From assembly GCA_016794365.1 (NCBI GenBank), contig JAEUKB010000094.1, forward strand, positions 1 through 56,227: DNA of 56,227 nt. Direction: 5' to 3'. Position 1 is the stretch's first letter, and each line of letters starts with the position of its first letter. A program made the translations under genes and the position numbers. The stretch comes from Myxococcales bacterium (lineage in GTDB: Bacteria > Myxococcota_A > Polyangia > Palsa-1104 > JAEUJZ01). Shown piece by piece: positions 35,595 through 44,695 of this stretch. The notes under the pieces were generated by a model. The model did not search any database. It was not told where the DNA came from and saw only the letters and a list, made by a program, of their open reading frames with translations.

Positions 35595-35659
35595 CGATTG
35601 GTTCGCCCGATTGGTTCGGCCCATTGGTTCGGCCCATTGGTTCGGCCCATTGGTTCGGT
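35595..35659. repeat. Five tandem copies of a 13-bp unit
   Basis: CCATTGGTTCGGC and close variants (CGATTGGTTCGCC at the left) repeat with an exact 13-bp period across 65 bp, in the 273-bp spacer between the acyl-CoA dehydrogenase and a kinase gene transcribed away from it. 13 is not a multiple of 3, so the array is not preserved coding sequence. It lies within both promoter regions and could affect expression. Confidence 0.85.
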
Positions 35660-35782
35660 CCATGATCGCGGGCTGCGTCCGTTGCTTAGATGCTGCTCGG
35701 CAGACGCGCCGACCGTGCCTGCCAATGTAACAGGTTGACCGCAGACAAAGAACCGGCCTACGATTTGTCGGATTCATAGTCT

Positions 35783-37315
35783 GTGGCGCTTCCGTACGGC
35801 AAATACCTGCTCGACCGCAAGCTAGCCGAAGGCGGCATGGCCGAGATTTTCCTGGCCCGACCTGCGCCCACTGCTGCAGGTGCCGGTGTCAGGCCCGGTC
35901 CCTTTGTGGTCAAGCGCTTGTTTTCGCACCACAGTGCCGAAGACGAGTTCGTTCGGATGTTCAAGAACGAAGCGCGGCTCGCGTCGCGACTCAAGCATCC
36001 GAACATCGTCGATATCTTCGATGAAGGAGAGCTGGACGGCTCGTTCTTCCTCGCGATGGAGTTCATAAACGGCGAGGATCTACGCAGCATCGCGCAGCAG
36101 TCGGACACGATGAACCGACGGCCTCCGATTGCGGTGGTGGGTCGGATCATCATGGATATTTTGGCGGGGCTGCACTATGCGCATACGCTGACCGACGATA
36201 ACGGCAAGCCGCTGGGTGTGGTGCATCGCGATGTCTCGCCGCAGAACATCTTGGTGACCTACGACGGTGTCGTAAAGATCATCGACTTTGGAATCGCCAA
36301 AGCGACGATGGCTCAAGAAAACGAGCAGACGCAGGCGGGCATGGTCAAAGGCAAGTACGCCTACATGTCGCCGGAGCAGGCTCGATCGGCGAAGCTCGAC
36401 GGTCGATCCGATGTGTTTTCGGTCGGTATCTTGCTGTGGGAGCTGATCACTTGGCGGCGTCTGTTTAAGCGCGGCACGGATCTGGCGACGATGGTTGCGG
36501 TGGCTGAAGAGCCCGTTCCGTCGATGCTGTTGCTGACGCCAGACTGTCCGCAGGCGCTCGATGATGTGGTGCAAAAGGCGCTCGCGAAGGAAGCGGATCA
36601 GCGCTACTCGTCGGCAAAAGAGTTTGAACAAGCGCTCTCCGACTGCATGACCAAGCTGGGCTGGGACTTCGGTCAAAAAGCCGTTGGCACGTACATGACC
36701 GAGATCTTCCGCGAGCGCATGGTGCAGCGGGACTCGGAGCTGCGTGCGGTGACCAACGCGGCCAAGCGAGACTCGCTGCGACAGCCGGTTGGCGCGGTGC
36801 AAGTGCCGCAGCCAGTGGTCAAGAAGCAGCCAGCGGTGACGATGCCGCTGCAAGTCATCAGCTTGCCGCAGACGCCCGGCGGGAAGCCGAACATACCCGC
36901 CAACTTGCGCACGACGATGCCGTTTGGTCCGTCGGGCTTGCAAGTGACTCGTCCGCAGCGCAGCACGCCACTTTCGGGAAACCCAAGTACGTCGGGCACA
37001 AATCCAGCGCTGCCTGCAGCTGCGAGCAAGGACGTTCCGTCGGGACAGCTCATGGCTCCGCGCAAGCCAACGCCACAGAGTGGAACTCCGTCGGTGCCGC
37101 CGAGTCGGCGCAGTCCGTCAGACGGAATCAAGCTCAAAGGCGTGCTGGGAACGGAAAATTCGTCGGGGACCACCGTTCCCAATGCTGCGGTTGCGGGAAG
37201 CGCGGCCAAAGACAGTCAGCTGGCGCGACGAAAGCGAGTCATCTTGGCGATTTCCGTCGGTGTCTCGATCGGTGTACTCGCGGTGGTGCTGCTGCAAATC
37301 TTCCTCAGCCGATAG
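35783..37315 (+). CDS. Tail-anchored Ser/Thr protein kinase
   Basis: A 510-residue kinase starting at GTG. The kinase domain (~6-280) has LAEGGMAEIFLAR, FVVKRLF (ATP-binding Lys), VHRDVSPQNILV, a myxobacterial-style catalytic loop, IIDFGIAKA and YMSPEQARSAKLDGRSDVFSVG. A long Pro/Ser/Thr linker (~330-480) leads to one C-terminal membrane helix (VILAISVGVSIGVLAVVLLQ), so the protein is probably anchored with the kinase in the cytosol and almost nothing outside. An intracellular input is likely. Confidence 0.93.
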   Translation: MALPYGKYLLDRKLAEGGMAEIFLARPAPTAAGAGVRPGPFVVKRLFSHHSAEDEFVRMFKNEARLASRLKHPNIVDIFDEGELDGSFFLAMEFINGEDLRSIAQQSDTMNRRPPIAVVGRIIMDILAGLHYAHTLTDDNGKPLGVVHRDVSPQNILVTYDGVVKIIDFGIAKATMAQENEQTQAGMVKGKYAYMSPEQARSAKLDGRSDVFSVGILLWELITWRRLFKRGTDLATMVAVAEEPVPSMLLLTPDCPQALDDVVQKALAKEADQRYSSAKEFEQALSDCMTKLGWDFGQKAVGTYMTEIFRERMVQRDSELRAVTNAAKRDSLRQPVGAVQVPQPVVKKQPAVTMPLQVISLPQTPGGKPNIPANLRTTMPFGPSGLQVTRPQRSTPLSGNPSTSGTNPALPAAASKDVPSGQLMAPRKPTPQSGTPSVPPSRRSPSDGIKLKGVLGTENSSGTTVPNAAVAGSAAKDSQLARRKRVILAISVGVSIGVLAVVLLQIFLSR

Positions 37316-37389
37316 CGGGCAAGCTTCACTCGTAGTGCCTTCAGAAAACTCGCTGCGTGTTCGGAATTGCTTGCGCTAAGGTTTCGCGC

Positions 37390-38175
37390 ATGGCGGCTTC
37401 GCGTTCTGCTGGTTTTCGTCTGACGTTATCGCCTTCGCAGCGCTATATCGAGCGGCTGTACCTGTCGTTTTCGCCGGTGTGGATGGCGATCATCGCGTAC
37501 TGCATGCTGACGCACTGCTTCGCGAAGTGGGGCGATCTGGGACACATGCTGCTTGGGCTGGCGCTGTCTGTGCCGCTGTGGCTGGCTCCGATCCTTTTGC
37601 CACCGTCGGAAGAAGTCGGTCAGCCGCTGCTCGCTCGTCACAGCACCAAGGCCAACCTGTTCATCGCGCTGATGAGCTTTCTTCAGTGCTACTTCGGGTC
37701 GGCGATGTTCTTCGAGGGACTCGGCATGCAGTATCACTTCCCGACGAAGATCAGCTGGAACGGAACGCCGCTGTTTCTGTACTTCGTGACGATCTCGTAC
37801 TTTTCGACGTACTACGCGCTGATGCGGCTCGGGCTGCGTCTGGCTGTGGCCAAGCGGACGAATCCTTCGTCGCTGCTCGTCTGGATGCTGATCGCGCTTC
37901 TGTCGTACAGCATGGCGTTTGGCGAGACGTTTTTTATGGCCAGTGAATCGCTGAGCGCGTTCTTTTCGTATGCGAATCGACAAAAAGCGCTGCTGGTTGG
38001 ATCGGTCTGTTACGGGACGCTGTTTCTGATCAGCCTGCCGGTGTTTCTGCGCATCGACGAAGATGTACGTCGTCCGACACCGACGGCGGGACTGTTTTGG
38101 CAGACGATGGGCGCGAACCTGCTGATCCTGTGTGCGTATGAGCTGTACAAAGTCCTACTGCCGCTGTGGCGATAG
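37390..38175 (+). CDS. Cycloeucalenol cycloisomerase-like membrane protein
   Basis: A 261-residue protein with about six membrane helices. Segments such as HSTKANLFIALMSFLQCYFG, YHFPTKISWNGTPLFLYFV, SYSMAFGETFFMAS, FFSYANRQKALLVGSVCYG and LISLPVFLRIDED align by eye with plant cyclopropylsterol isomerase CPI1 (its YFPW...N.P...FLTH, E-T-x-A, Y-D-R-x-x-M and FPMFFRMDE positions). That enzyme opens the 9,19-cyclopropane ring of cycloeucalenol to obtusifoliol. ATG at 37390 has TAAGG 8 nt upstream; an in-frame GTG at 37357 is less likely. No oxidosqualene cyclase or other sterol gene is adjacent. Its last 21 bp overlap the convergent kinase-STAND gene. Confidence 0.85.
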   Translation: MAASRSAGFRLTLSPSQRYIERLYLSFSPVWMAIIAYCMLTHCFAKWGDLGHMLLGLALSVPLWLAPILLPPSEEVGQPLLARHSTKANLFIALMSFLQCYFGSAMFFEGLGMQYHFPTKISWNGTPLFLYFVTISYFSTYYALMRLGLRLAVAKRTNPSSLLVWMLIALLSYSMAFGETFFMASESLSAFFSYANRQKALLVGSVCYGTLFLISLPVFLRIDEDVRRPTPTAGLFWQTMGANLLILCAYELYKVLLPLWR

Positions 38176-41100
38176 CGACGACGGACACAGCGCTGCGTCC
38201 GCTTCGTCTTGCGGATCCAGAAGCTGACAGGCTTGCTGACGGAGCGCGTACAGCGACGATGGATAGGCTCTGACGCTGCGCTCGCTGGTGATCCAAAGCT
38301 GTGAGCCATCGACGGAAAACGCGACGTGATGTGGCTCTTCGGGACGAAGCAGCAAGTATTGGGCTCCATTTGCGACGGAAAAGACCCGAATGGTGCGATC
38401 TCGACCGACGGTTGCAACCGACTGCTCACTTGGGGAAAACGCGCCCGCCAGCGACGGTCCCAAGTGTCCATAGAGCGTCAGTTCTCGCGACGAATCGGGC
38501 TGAAGCGACACAAGCTGGGTCTTGGGCCCGAGGAGAAGCAGCATCGTTTCACTCGGTGACATCACCAATCGACCTGGAAACGGATCACTCGATCCGTCGC
38601 TGACGAGCTGAACCGGGATGTTCATGGGCCGCTCCCACACGGTAAAGCGACCGAGCGAGCTGGCTGTGACGATGCGCAGAGCACTTGGCGACAGAGCCAC
38701 CGACGTGAGCGGATGACTTGGATCGACGACACGATCCACCAGCTTTCCGTCGCTGAGCTGCCACAGCGCGGCGGTGTGATCGCGGCTGCTGCTGATCACC
38801 AGAGGCTGACTGCGCAGGCTTCCGACGTGCGTGACTGCACCTTGATGCGCGCGCCATGATCGAAGGATGCTTCCGTCGCTGCTGCGCAGCATGTGAATCC
38901 GTCCATCTGCACTTCCGACGATGACTTGCTGGCCGTCAGGATCTAGCGCAGCCTCGATTCCGGGGCCGAAAGACCCGAGTGTTCGCTTGGTTCCGTCGGT
39001 CATCACCTGCCAGAGCGTTCCGTCGCTGGTTGTGACGAGCAGTGTCTTGCCATCGGGATACGCCTGGATGTGAGCGGTGCTCGACGGAAAACCTGAGATA
39101 ACGGTCTGTGCGAGATCAGCCTGAGGTCGCCAGATGCGAACTCCCTGTCCGACGCTGGCTGTCACAAGCTGATCACTGCTTCCATCGAGAGCCAAGACTG
39201 GATCGTCGCTGGCTTCTATGAGCCCACTCGCGATTGCTCGATCGAGATCGATGCTGCTGATGCTGCCATCTTGGAATGCGACGAAGAGCTTGTCGCGATG
39301 CTGGCTCAGCTTGGCTCGTCGCGGAACAGACGGAAGCTTTTGCTCGGTGCGGATGCTTAGGCTCTGCGCATCGAGTAGACGCAGCGTGCCTTGGTCACCC
39401 AGCACAATCAGCGTCTTGGCTGCGACATGCTCGACGAAAAAAATACGCTCTCCGTCGAGCTGAATGCTGGCTTGGGCAACGCGAGCGGGCAGGGCAAACA
39501 GACAGACTTTGGATCGACTGGCGGAGACAACTGCAAGCTGGGCTCCGTCGCTGCGTTCGCTAAGTGAGAGCTTTCCACCGCTGCTGTCCTTGCTTCCGTC
39601 GTCGCAGGACATTGTGCCGAGTGGGCTTCCGTCGCGCTGGCTGAGTGCTTCGACGCTGCCGCTGTGTGTGGAGAGATAGACCGCGTCGCTGAAGCGTCGG
39701 ACAGCACGGACTTTTTGACCGCTCGCGTCGAAGCGCCTGAGCAAGCGCAGACCACGGATATCCCAAAGTGCAGCACTGCCATCAGCGCTGCTACTGAGCA
39801 AGCATTCTCCGTCACGAAATAAGTCAGACAGCTTGTCACGATGCGCAGACAACATGGCTGTTTGTTTTCCGTCGGACACAGAGAAAATGCGTAGGTTTCC
39901 ATCCTGCGTTCCGACGACCAGCTTGGAATCATCTAGCCACAGCAGATGGCTGGTCTTTCCGACGGATGCAAAGCGAGTCTGCGCAGCGCGCTTTCCCTGA
40001 CGATACATCAGCACTTGTCCGTCGTCCGTACTTGCGGCCACAAGTGCTTGCGTCGGTGACAGCAGCAGATCGACGATGCGAGAGCTCTCACGGCGCAGCG
40101 TCAGCACGCGGGTTGCAGCCCGCAGCGCCACAAACAGCGCTTCTTGGGCTTGTGAACCCGGCAGCGTCGGTCGATCTGCTTGCGGCAGCGTCGCTTGAAG
40201 CGCGGTTCGCAACGCCAATAGCTCGCTACCGGGAAGCTGCGCCAGGTTCTGGGCACGCAGGCTCAGCTCGGACTGCTCGGCGGCTTCACGCAAGGTCTGC
40301 TGCTCTTTCGCCGTCTGATATTGCCAAGACAGAAGAAGTAGCAGCAGCGGCAACAGCAGCAGCCCAGCGGTGACGCCCAGCCGTGTGCGCTGACGACTGC
40401 GACTGTGACGCTGCGATTCCGACAGGAACTGCTTGGCTGGCTCGGAAAGCTGCGCGGGCTCGACGGTGAGTAGCTCAACTTCCAGCAGCCGTCGATCGTT
40501 CCACAGCAGGTCACTGCTTCGTCCCAGCCGCTGCCATTCCGTCGCTGCTTGCTCTAGCTTTTCGATGACGATGCGACGCTCGCCTTCACTATCGAGCCAG
40601 CGACGAAGCTGTGTCCAGCCTTTGAGCAGCGCTTCATGAGCCAGCTCGTACGCCGTCTCACCACCGACTTCGCGCGCCAGCAGCAGACGACCGCGCACCA
40701 TCGCCTCGAGTGCCGTCGGCTCTGCCGGATCGCCCGTTCGTAGCTCTTTCATCGTCTTGGATGCACGCAGTCCATCGACGGAAATCAGACGCAACAGCAA
40801 GCGTCGTGCGGCCAGTCGTTCCGTCGGAAGCAAGGCGCGAAGGACTTGATCGGCATGCCGAGCGAGTGCTCCAGCGACGCCTCCGAGAGCTGCCAGCGCG
40901 TCATGGGTAATCAGCCCCGAGCCTTCGCTGCGCGCCTGCCAAAGCTCGGCGAGCGCGAACTGTAGCAGTGGCAGGCCTCCGTCGGTGTGTAAGGTCGATT
41001 GCAGCAGCTCATCGATCAGCGCGGGCGACTCAAACGAAACACCAAGCAGCGCCGCTGGCTCGGTGATCGCTTGACGCAGACCTTCCGACGACAGCGGACG

Positions 41101-42798
41101 CACAATGTACAGACGGGATGAAAAGTCTCGTCCGAGTCCAGGCAGCGCAGCAAGCCGCGTCAGAAAGTCGCCGCGTGCGCTCAGCAACACGCGCAGTCCC
41201 GGCGCACAGACCGTCAGAAGCCCCAGCCATTCCGACAAAAGCTCAGCTTCCGACGGATCGCTCTGGGTCAGCAGCTCTTCCAGCTGATCGACGAACAAGA
41301 GCAGTCCGCTGGACTCCCCGGGATGACGCTGAACTTGACGCGCCAGCGCTTGCGGATCGCTGCGTAACAGTGTGTAAAGCTCCGTCGCTGGCACAGAGAG
41401 CACGTTGCTAAGCGCGTCACACAGCGCGCGGGCTGGCCGATGACCTGGTGAAAGCTCGACGAGCTGATACTCGCGACCGTCGAGCAGCGCACCAGCCAGC
41501 ACCGCCGCAGCTATGCCCGCTCGACACAGCGACGACTTTCCGACGCCAGAGTCCCCCGCGAGCAGGATCATCGACTGACTGCGCAGACGCAAGAGCAGCT
41601 CGCTTACCTCGCTGGTGCGCCCAAAAAACACCCCACTATCGGCGCAGTCAAACGGACGCAGGCCCAGAAATGGATTGTCGCTGCGACGGACTTTGGGCGC
41701 TGCGCTGATTCGTTCGAGCGCGTGACACAGCTCTTCCACCGACGAAAACCGCGCCGCCGGACTGCGGAGCAGACAGCGATCGATGATCTCTCCCAGACGG
41801 ACATCCAGCTGTGGAGCGAGCGCATGAACCGGCTCTGGCGTCTCACTTTGGACTTTTAGCTCCAGCTCCAGCATGTGCTCGGCGACAAAGGGTGGCTGTC
41901 CCGTCGCCAGCTCGTAGAGAACTGCACCGAGCGCATACAGATCCGATCGCACCGTTGCTGGCTCACCGCGCCACACCTCCGGGGCCATATACAGCGGCGT
42001 CCCGAGCATCGCGCCCGCTTGCGTCAGCTCTTTGGGTCCAGCACCGGGATGTGCGACGGGACGAGGACTTCGCTCATCGCTGTGTTGGGTCTGTTGAAAC
42101 CCCAGCTTTTCGGTATCGATGGTGGACTGACGAGCGTGTATCGACTTTGCGAGGGCTGGCTGGGACGAATCCTCGCTGTCGTCTCCCTCGGCAGTGCGCG
42201 CAAGCGGCTGCGGTGTGATGCTCGACGCGGGCGCTCGGTCCGACGCAGACAGCACGGGCTTTTCGCTCAGCTTGGCCAGCCCAAAGTCGAGCAGCTTCAC
42301 CGTTCCATCGTCGGTCAGCATTGCATTGTGCGGCTTGATGTCGCGATGCAGCACGCCGCGCTGATGTGCCGCCGCCAGTCCACGCGCAAGTCCGATTCCC
42401 AGCGACAGAAGCTTTGCCCCATCGAGCGGTCGCGGCAGACGATCCAGGCTCTGTCCTTTGACAAACTCCGACACCAGGAACGGCTGTCCCAGCACATCCC
42501 CGACGCGATAAATTCCGACGACGTTGCTGTGAGACAGCCTGGCGATCGCGCGCGCTTCAATCAAAAAGCGCTGTCTCGTCGCCCGATCCTGACTCTGCGA
42601 CAGCAGGAACTTGATCGCAACGGGCCGGTCCAGCAGTGCATCGTGCGCCAAATAGACGCTGCCCATCGCTCCGTGTCCGAGCGCGCGCACCAGACGATAC
42701 TCTTCGATGCTGGGTAGCTCCGCGAGATCTGCGTCGGGAATCCGCCCCGCAATGAGCGCCGCCAGATGATCTGTTGTCAGGACGGCTCTGTACGTCAC
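38155..42798 (-). CDS. Ser/Thr kinase-STAND NTPase-WD40 repeat protein
   Basis: A 1547-residue protein starting at GTG. Residues ~35-345 are a kinase (ALGHGAMGSVYLAH, VAIKFLL, LHRDIKPHNAML, LLDFGLAKL, YMAPEVW) with an ~80-residue insertion before the activation segment ends. Residues ~373-790 are an nSTAND1 NTPase that starts with NPFLGLRPFDCADSGVFFGR and has LLAGDSGVGKSSLCR (Walker A) and LLLFVDQLEELLTQ (Walker B). One membrane helix follows (~803-824, LLLLPLLLLLLSW). The remaining ~700 residues are WD40-type repeats (for example SSSADGSAALWDIRGLRLLR). A predicted sensor that assembles on a ligand and signals through its kinase; the topology with the propeller on the far side of the membrane is unusual. 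Confidence 0.92.
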   Translation of the reverse strand: MTYRAVLTTDHLAALIAGRIPDADLAELPSIEEYRLVRALGHGAMGSVYLAHDALLDRPVAIKFLLSQSQDRATRQRFLIEARAIARLSHSNVVGIYRVGDVLGQPFLVSEFVKGQSLDRLPRPLDGAKLLSLGIGLARGLAAAHQRGVLHRDIKPHNAMLTDDGTVKLLDFGLAKLSEKPVLSASDRAPASSITPQPLARTAEGDDSEDSSQPALAKSIHARQSTIDTEKLGFQQTQHSDERSPRPVAHPGAGPKELTQAGAMLGTPLYMAPEVWRGEPATVRSDLYALGAVLYELATGQPPFVAEHMLELELKVQSETPEPVHALAPQLDVRLGEIIDRCLLRSPAARFSSVEELCHALERISAAPKVRRSDNPFLGLRPFDCADSGVFFGRTSEVSELLLRLRSQSMILLAGDSGVGKSSLCRAGIAAAVLAGALLDGREYQLVELSPGHRPARALCDALSNVLSVPATELYTLLRSDPQALARQVQRHPGESSGLLLFVDQLEELLTQSDPSEAELLSEWLGLLTVCAPGLRVLLSARGDFLTRLAALPGLGRDFSSRLYIVRPLSSEGLRQAITEPAALLGVSFESPALIDELLQSTLHTDGGLPLLQFALAELWQARSEGSGLITHDALAALGGVAGALARHADQVLRALLPTERLAARRLLLRLISVDGLRASKTMKELRTGDPAEPTALEAMVRGRLLLAREVGGETAYELAHEALLKGWTQLRRWLDSEGERRIVIEKLEQAATEWQRLGRSSDLLWNDRRLLEVELLTVEPAQLSEPAKQFLSESQRHSRSRQRTRLGVTAGLLLLPLLLLLLSWQYQTAKEQQTLREAAEQSELSLRAQNLAQLPGSELLALRTALQATLPQADRPTLPGSQAQEALFVALRAATRVLTLRRESSRIVDLLLSPTQALVAASTDDGQVLMYRQGKRAAQTRFASVGKTSHLLWLDDSKLVVGTQDGNLRIFSVSDGKQTAMLSAHRDKLSDLFRDGECLLSSSADGSAALWDIRGLRLLRRFDASGQKVRAVRRFSDAVYLSTHSGSVEALSQRDGSPLGTMSCDDGSKDSSGGKLSLSERSDGAQLAVVSASRSKVCLFALPARVAQASIQLDGERIFFVEHVAAKTLIVLGDQGTLRLLDAQSLSIRTEQKLPSVPRRAKLSQHRDKLFVAFQDGSISSIDLDRAIASGLIEASDDPVLALDGSSDQLVTASVGQGVRIWRPQADLAQTVISGFPSSTAHIQAYPDGKTLLVTTSDGTLWQVMTDGTKRTLGSFGPGIEAALDPDGQQVIVGSADGRIHMLRSSDGSILRSWRAHQGAVTHVGSLRSQPLVISSSRDHTAALWQLSDGKLVDRVVDPSHPLTSVALSPSALRIVTASSLGRFTVWERPMNIPVQLVSDGSSDPFPGRLVMSPSETMLLLLGPKTQLVSLQPDSSRELTLYGHLGPSLAGAFSPSEQSVATVGRDRTIRVFSVANGAQYLLLRPEEPHHVAFSVDGSQLWITSERSVRAYPSSLYALRQQACQLLDPQDEADAALCPSSLSPQRQ

Positions 42799-42957
42799 CG
42801 TGGGCTCACTGCTGGACTGTGTCCTAGGCTAGCACAGCGTCATACGCGACGAAGCGTAAGCTTTGCTCGCGATTTTTCGTCGAGAGGGCAAACTAAAAGA
42901 GACAACGCCTGAGCGCTCGAAGATCACTGGTTTTGGCTTATCAAGGAGACAACGCTG

Positions 42958-43563
42958 ATGAATCGGTCTGCAAAGATGCTGGTTGCCGTGCTCTGCGGCG
43001 CGTTACTGTGGTCGTCGGGAGGAGTCGGATCGACGGCGCGAGCGTCGGTGCTGACCAAGCTGTCGCTGGCCGATATGACAGCCCGCGCCGAGCACGTCTT
43101 TTGGGGCCGCGTCGAGCGGCTGGAATCCAAGTTCGTAAAAGGTCACGACGGAGTCATCATCACAGAGGTTCAGATTCGCTGTCAGCGCAGCATTCGGGGC
43201 GCAAAGGAAGGCTCCCTTGTGACCGTTCGACACTTGGGCGGAACCGTCGGTGAGCTGGGTCAAAAAGTATTCGGAGAAGCGTCCTATCAAGTCGGCGAAG
43301 AAGTGGTCTTACTCGCAGAGCTGCGCGAAGGCTCTCTGTATGCAGTGGGAATGGCGCAAGGCAAGCTGCACATCGATCGCTCGACGGGAAGTCCGCGTGT
43401 TCAGGTCGATTTGAGGGGCGCAGATCTGGTGACTCCGAACGGTCTCGATCGCAGCCCTACCGCACAGGGAATCGCGCTCGATACGCTCATCGGACAGCTC
43501 TCTGAGCTGGCGCGACGCATTCCTTCCCCGTCGGAGCGCAGCAAGTCAGGACAAACACCATGA
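42958..43563 (+). CDS. Exported protein of unknown function, protease-coupled
   Basis: A 201-residue protein with a signal peptide (MLVAVLCGALLWSSGG, cleaved near ARAS). The mature part (DMTARAEHVFWGRVERLESK, then EVQIRCQRSIRGAKEGSLVTVRHLGG) resembles small beta-barrel domains in which an A-x-x-V-x-x-G-x-V strand is followed by a cargo-like G-x-x-V-x-V-x-x-x-G-G strand; the family is common in myxobacterial genomes but has no known function. The TCAAGGAG before ATG is a good ribosome site. Its stop overlaps the protease start as ATGA. Confidence 0.75.
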   Translation: MNRSAKMLVAVLCGALLWSSGGVGSTARASVLTKLSLADMTARAEHVFWGRVERLESKFVKGHDGVIITEVQIRCQRSIRGAKEGSLVTVRHLGGTVGELGQKVFGEASYQVGEEVVLLAELREGSLYAVGMAQGKLHIDRSTGSPRVQVDLRGADLVTPNGLDRSPTAQGIALDTLIGQLSELARRIPSPSERSKSGQTP

Positions 43564-44528
43564 GCGCGCGCAACTTCCTGGGACTTGCTGTGGCACTGGC
43601 TCTGTCCGTAAGCGGCGCAAGTGCTTCTGCCTATGTTCGATCGCGTACGGCGGATTCCTGTAGTCCGATTTATTGGAAACAGAGCTGCGTCTACATCCAG
43701 CCGGACAGCAGCTTTGTTCCGGATCTGCCGAGTGCCGATGTCGAGTGCATCATCCAAAAGTCGATGTCGAACTGGACCTTACGCACCACCGGATCGTACT
43801 TCAAGCTTCACTACTTGCCAGCGTCGGGACCGCTTACGGTGACGTACAAAGATCATCTGTCTGTGGTGATCTTCCGAACCGGAACCAAGTTCTGTCGTCC
43901 TGCGACTGACTCCGCAGCGCAGGTCTGTTACGACTCTTCTGCGGCTGCGGTGACAACCGTTTCCTACATCAACAAAAATGGAGATCCCAGCGACGGTGTC
44001 ATTGTGGATGCAGACATCGAAATGAACGCGGTCAACAACCAGTTTGTAGAGATCGGAAAGCCGCTTCCAGCATCCGATGGTCGCAACCAGACCGATCTGG
44101 AAAACACGCTCACGCATGAGCTGGGACACCTGCTGGGACTGGATCACACCTGTCGTTTGAACAGCGATCCAGCGTGTCTGACCGACGATCAAGGACAGCC
44201 GCGACAGCTCTGTGATGTGATCGAAAAAGGCAGAATCATAAACCCTACGTATCAGTCGCTGTATGTCACCACGATGTTTGCTGTCGCGCCGCAAAAGGAC
44301 ATCGAAAAGAGGACTCCCAAAGCGGATGACATTGCTGGAATCACCGCGATCTCACCGCTTGCGCAAGATCCCAACATTTGTGAACTGCCGGGTGCTTCAT
44401 CAAGCTCTGGTTGTAGCTGCGAGGTCGGACAAAAGAAGCCGTCCTCGCTCGCCTCGCTGCTGCTGATAGGAATCGCTGGGCTGCTCTGTTTTCGACGAAA
44501 ACGTCACCGCACAGCACAGGATTCCTAA
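43560..44528 (+). CDS. Matrixin-like zinc metalloprotease with MYXO-CTERM-like tail
   Basis: A 322-residue secreted protein. A signal peptide (FLGLAVALALSVSGASASA) precedes a metzincin catalytic domain with HELGHLLGLDH at residues 186-196, the HExxHxxGxxH zinc site. The mature N-terminus has several Cys (DSCSPIYWKQSCVYI). The C-terminus has SGCSCEVG, then a membrane helix (SLASLLLIGIAGLLCF) and RRKRH: the Cys-containing motif, helix and Arg cluster of MYXO-CTERM, which sorts proteins to the myxobacterial surface. The stop codon lies inside the first unit of an 11-bp tandem array. Coupled to the upstream exported protein. Confidence 0.92.
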   Translation: MSARNFLGLAVALALSVSGASASAYVRSRTADSCSPIYWKQSCVYIQPDSSFVPDLPSADVECIIQKSMSNWTLRTTGSYFKLHYLPASGPLTVTYKDHLSVVIFRTGTKFCRPATDSAAQVCYDSSAAAVTTVSYINKNGDPSDGVIVDADIEMNAVNNQFVEIGKPLPASDGRNQTDLENTLTHELGHLLGLDHTCRLNSDPACLTDDQGQPRQLCDVIEKGRIINPTYQSLYVTTMFAVAPQKDIEKRTPKADDIAGITAISPLAQDPNICELPGASSSSGCSCEVGQKKPSSLASLLLIGIAGLLCFRRKRHRTAQDS

Positions 44529-44695
44529 GCAATTCCCAAAGGATTCCTAAGCAATTCCCAAAGGATTCCTAAGCGACTCCTAAGCGATTCCTAAAAGATT
44601 CCTAAGCGATTCCTAACGGATTCCTAAGCAATTCCTAACCGATTCCCAAGCGATTCCTAAGCAATTCCTAAGCAATTCCTAAGCGATTCTTTTTT
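44520..44695. repeat. Sixteen tandem copies of an 11-bp unit between convergent stops
   Basis: GATTCCTAAGC and variants (AATTCCCAAAG, GACTCCTAAGC) repeat 16 times with an exact 11-bp period, 176 bp in all. The array starts in the protease's last two codons and its stop (GAT TCC TAA) and ends GATTCTTTTTT at the stop of the oxygenase-like gene (44694-44696, minus strand). Since each unit holds TAA and 11 is not a multiple of 3, the array stops translation in all frames. The period is close to one helical turn. No terminator stem is visible. Confidence 0.93.

Noticed and set aside
38155..38175. Overlap of the cycloisomerase and kinase-STAND genes as an annotation error
   Set aside because: Both reading frames keep sensible C-termini through the 21-bp convergent overlap, so both stops were kept.
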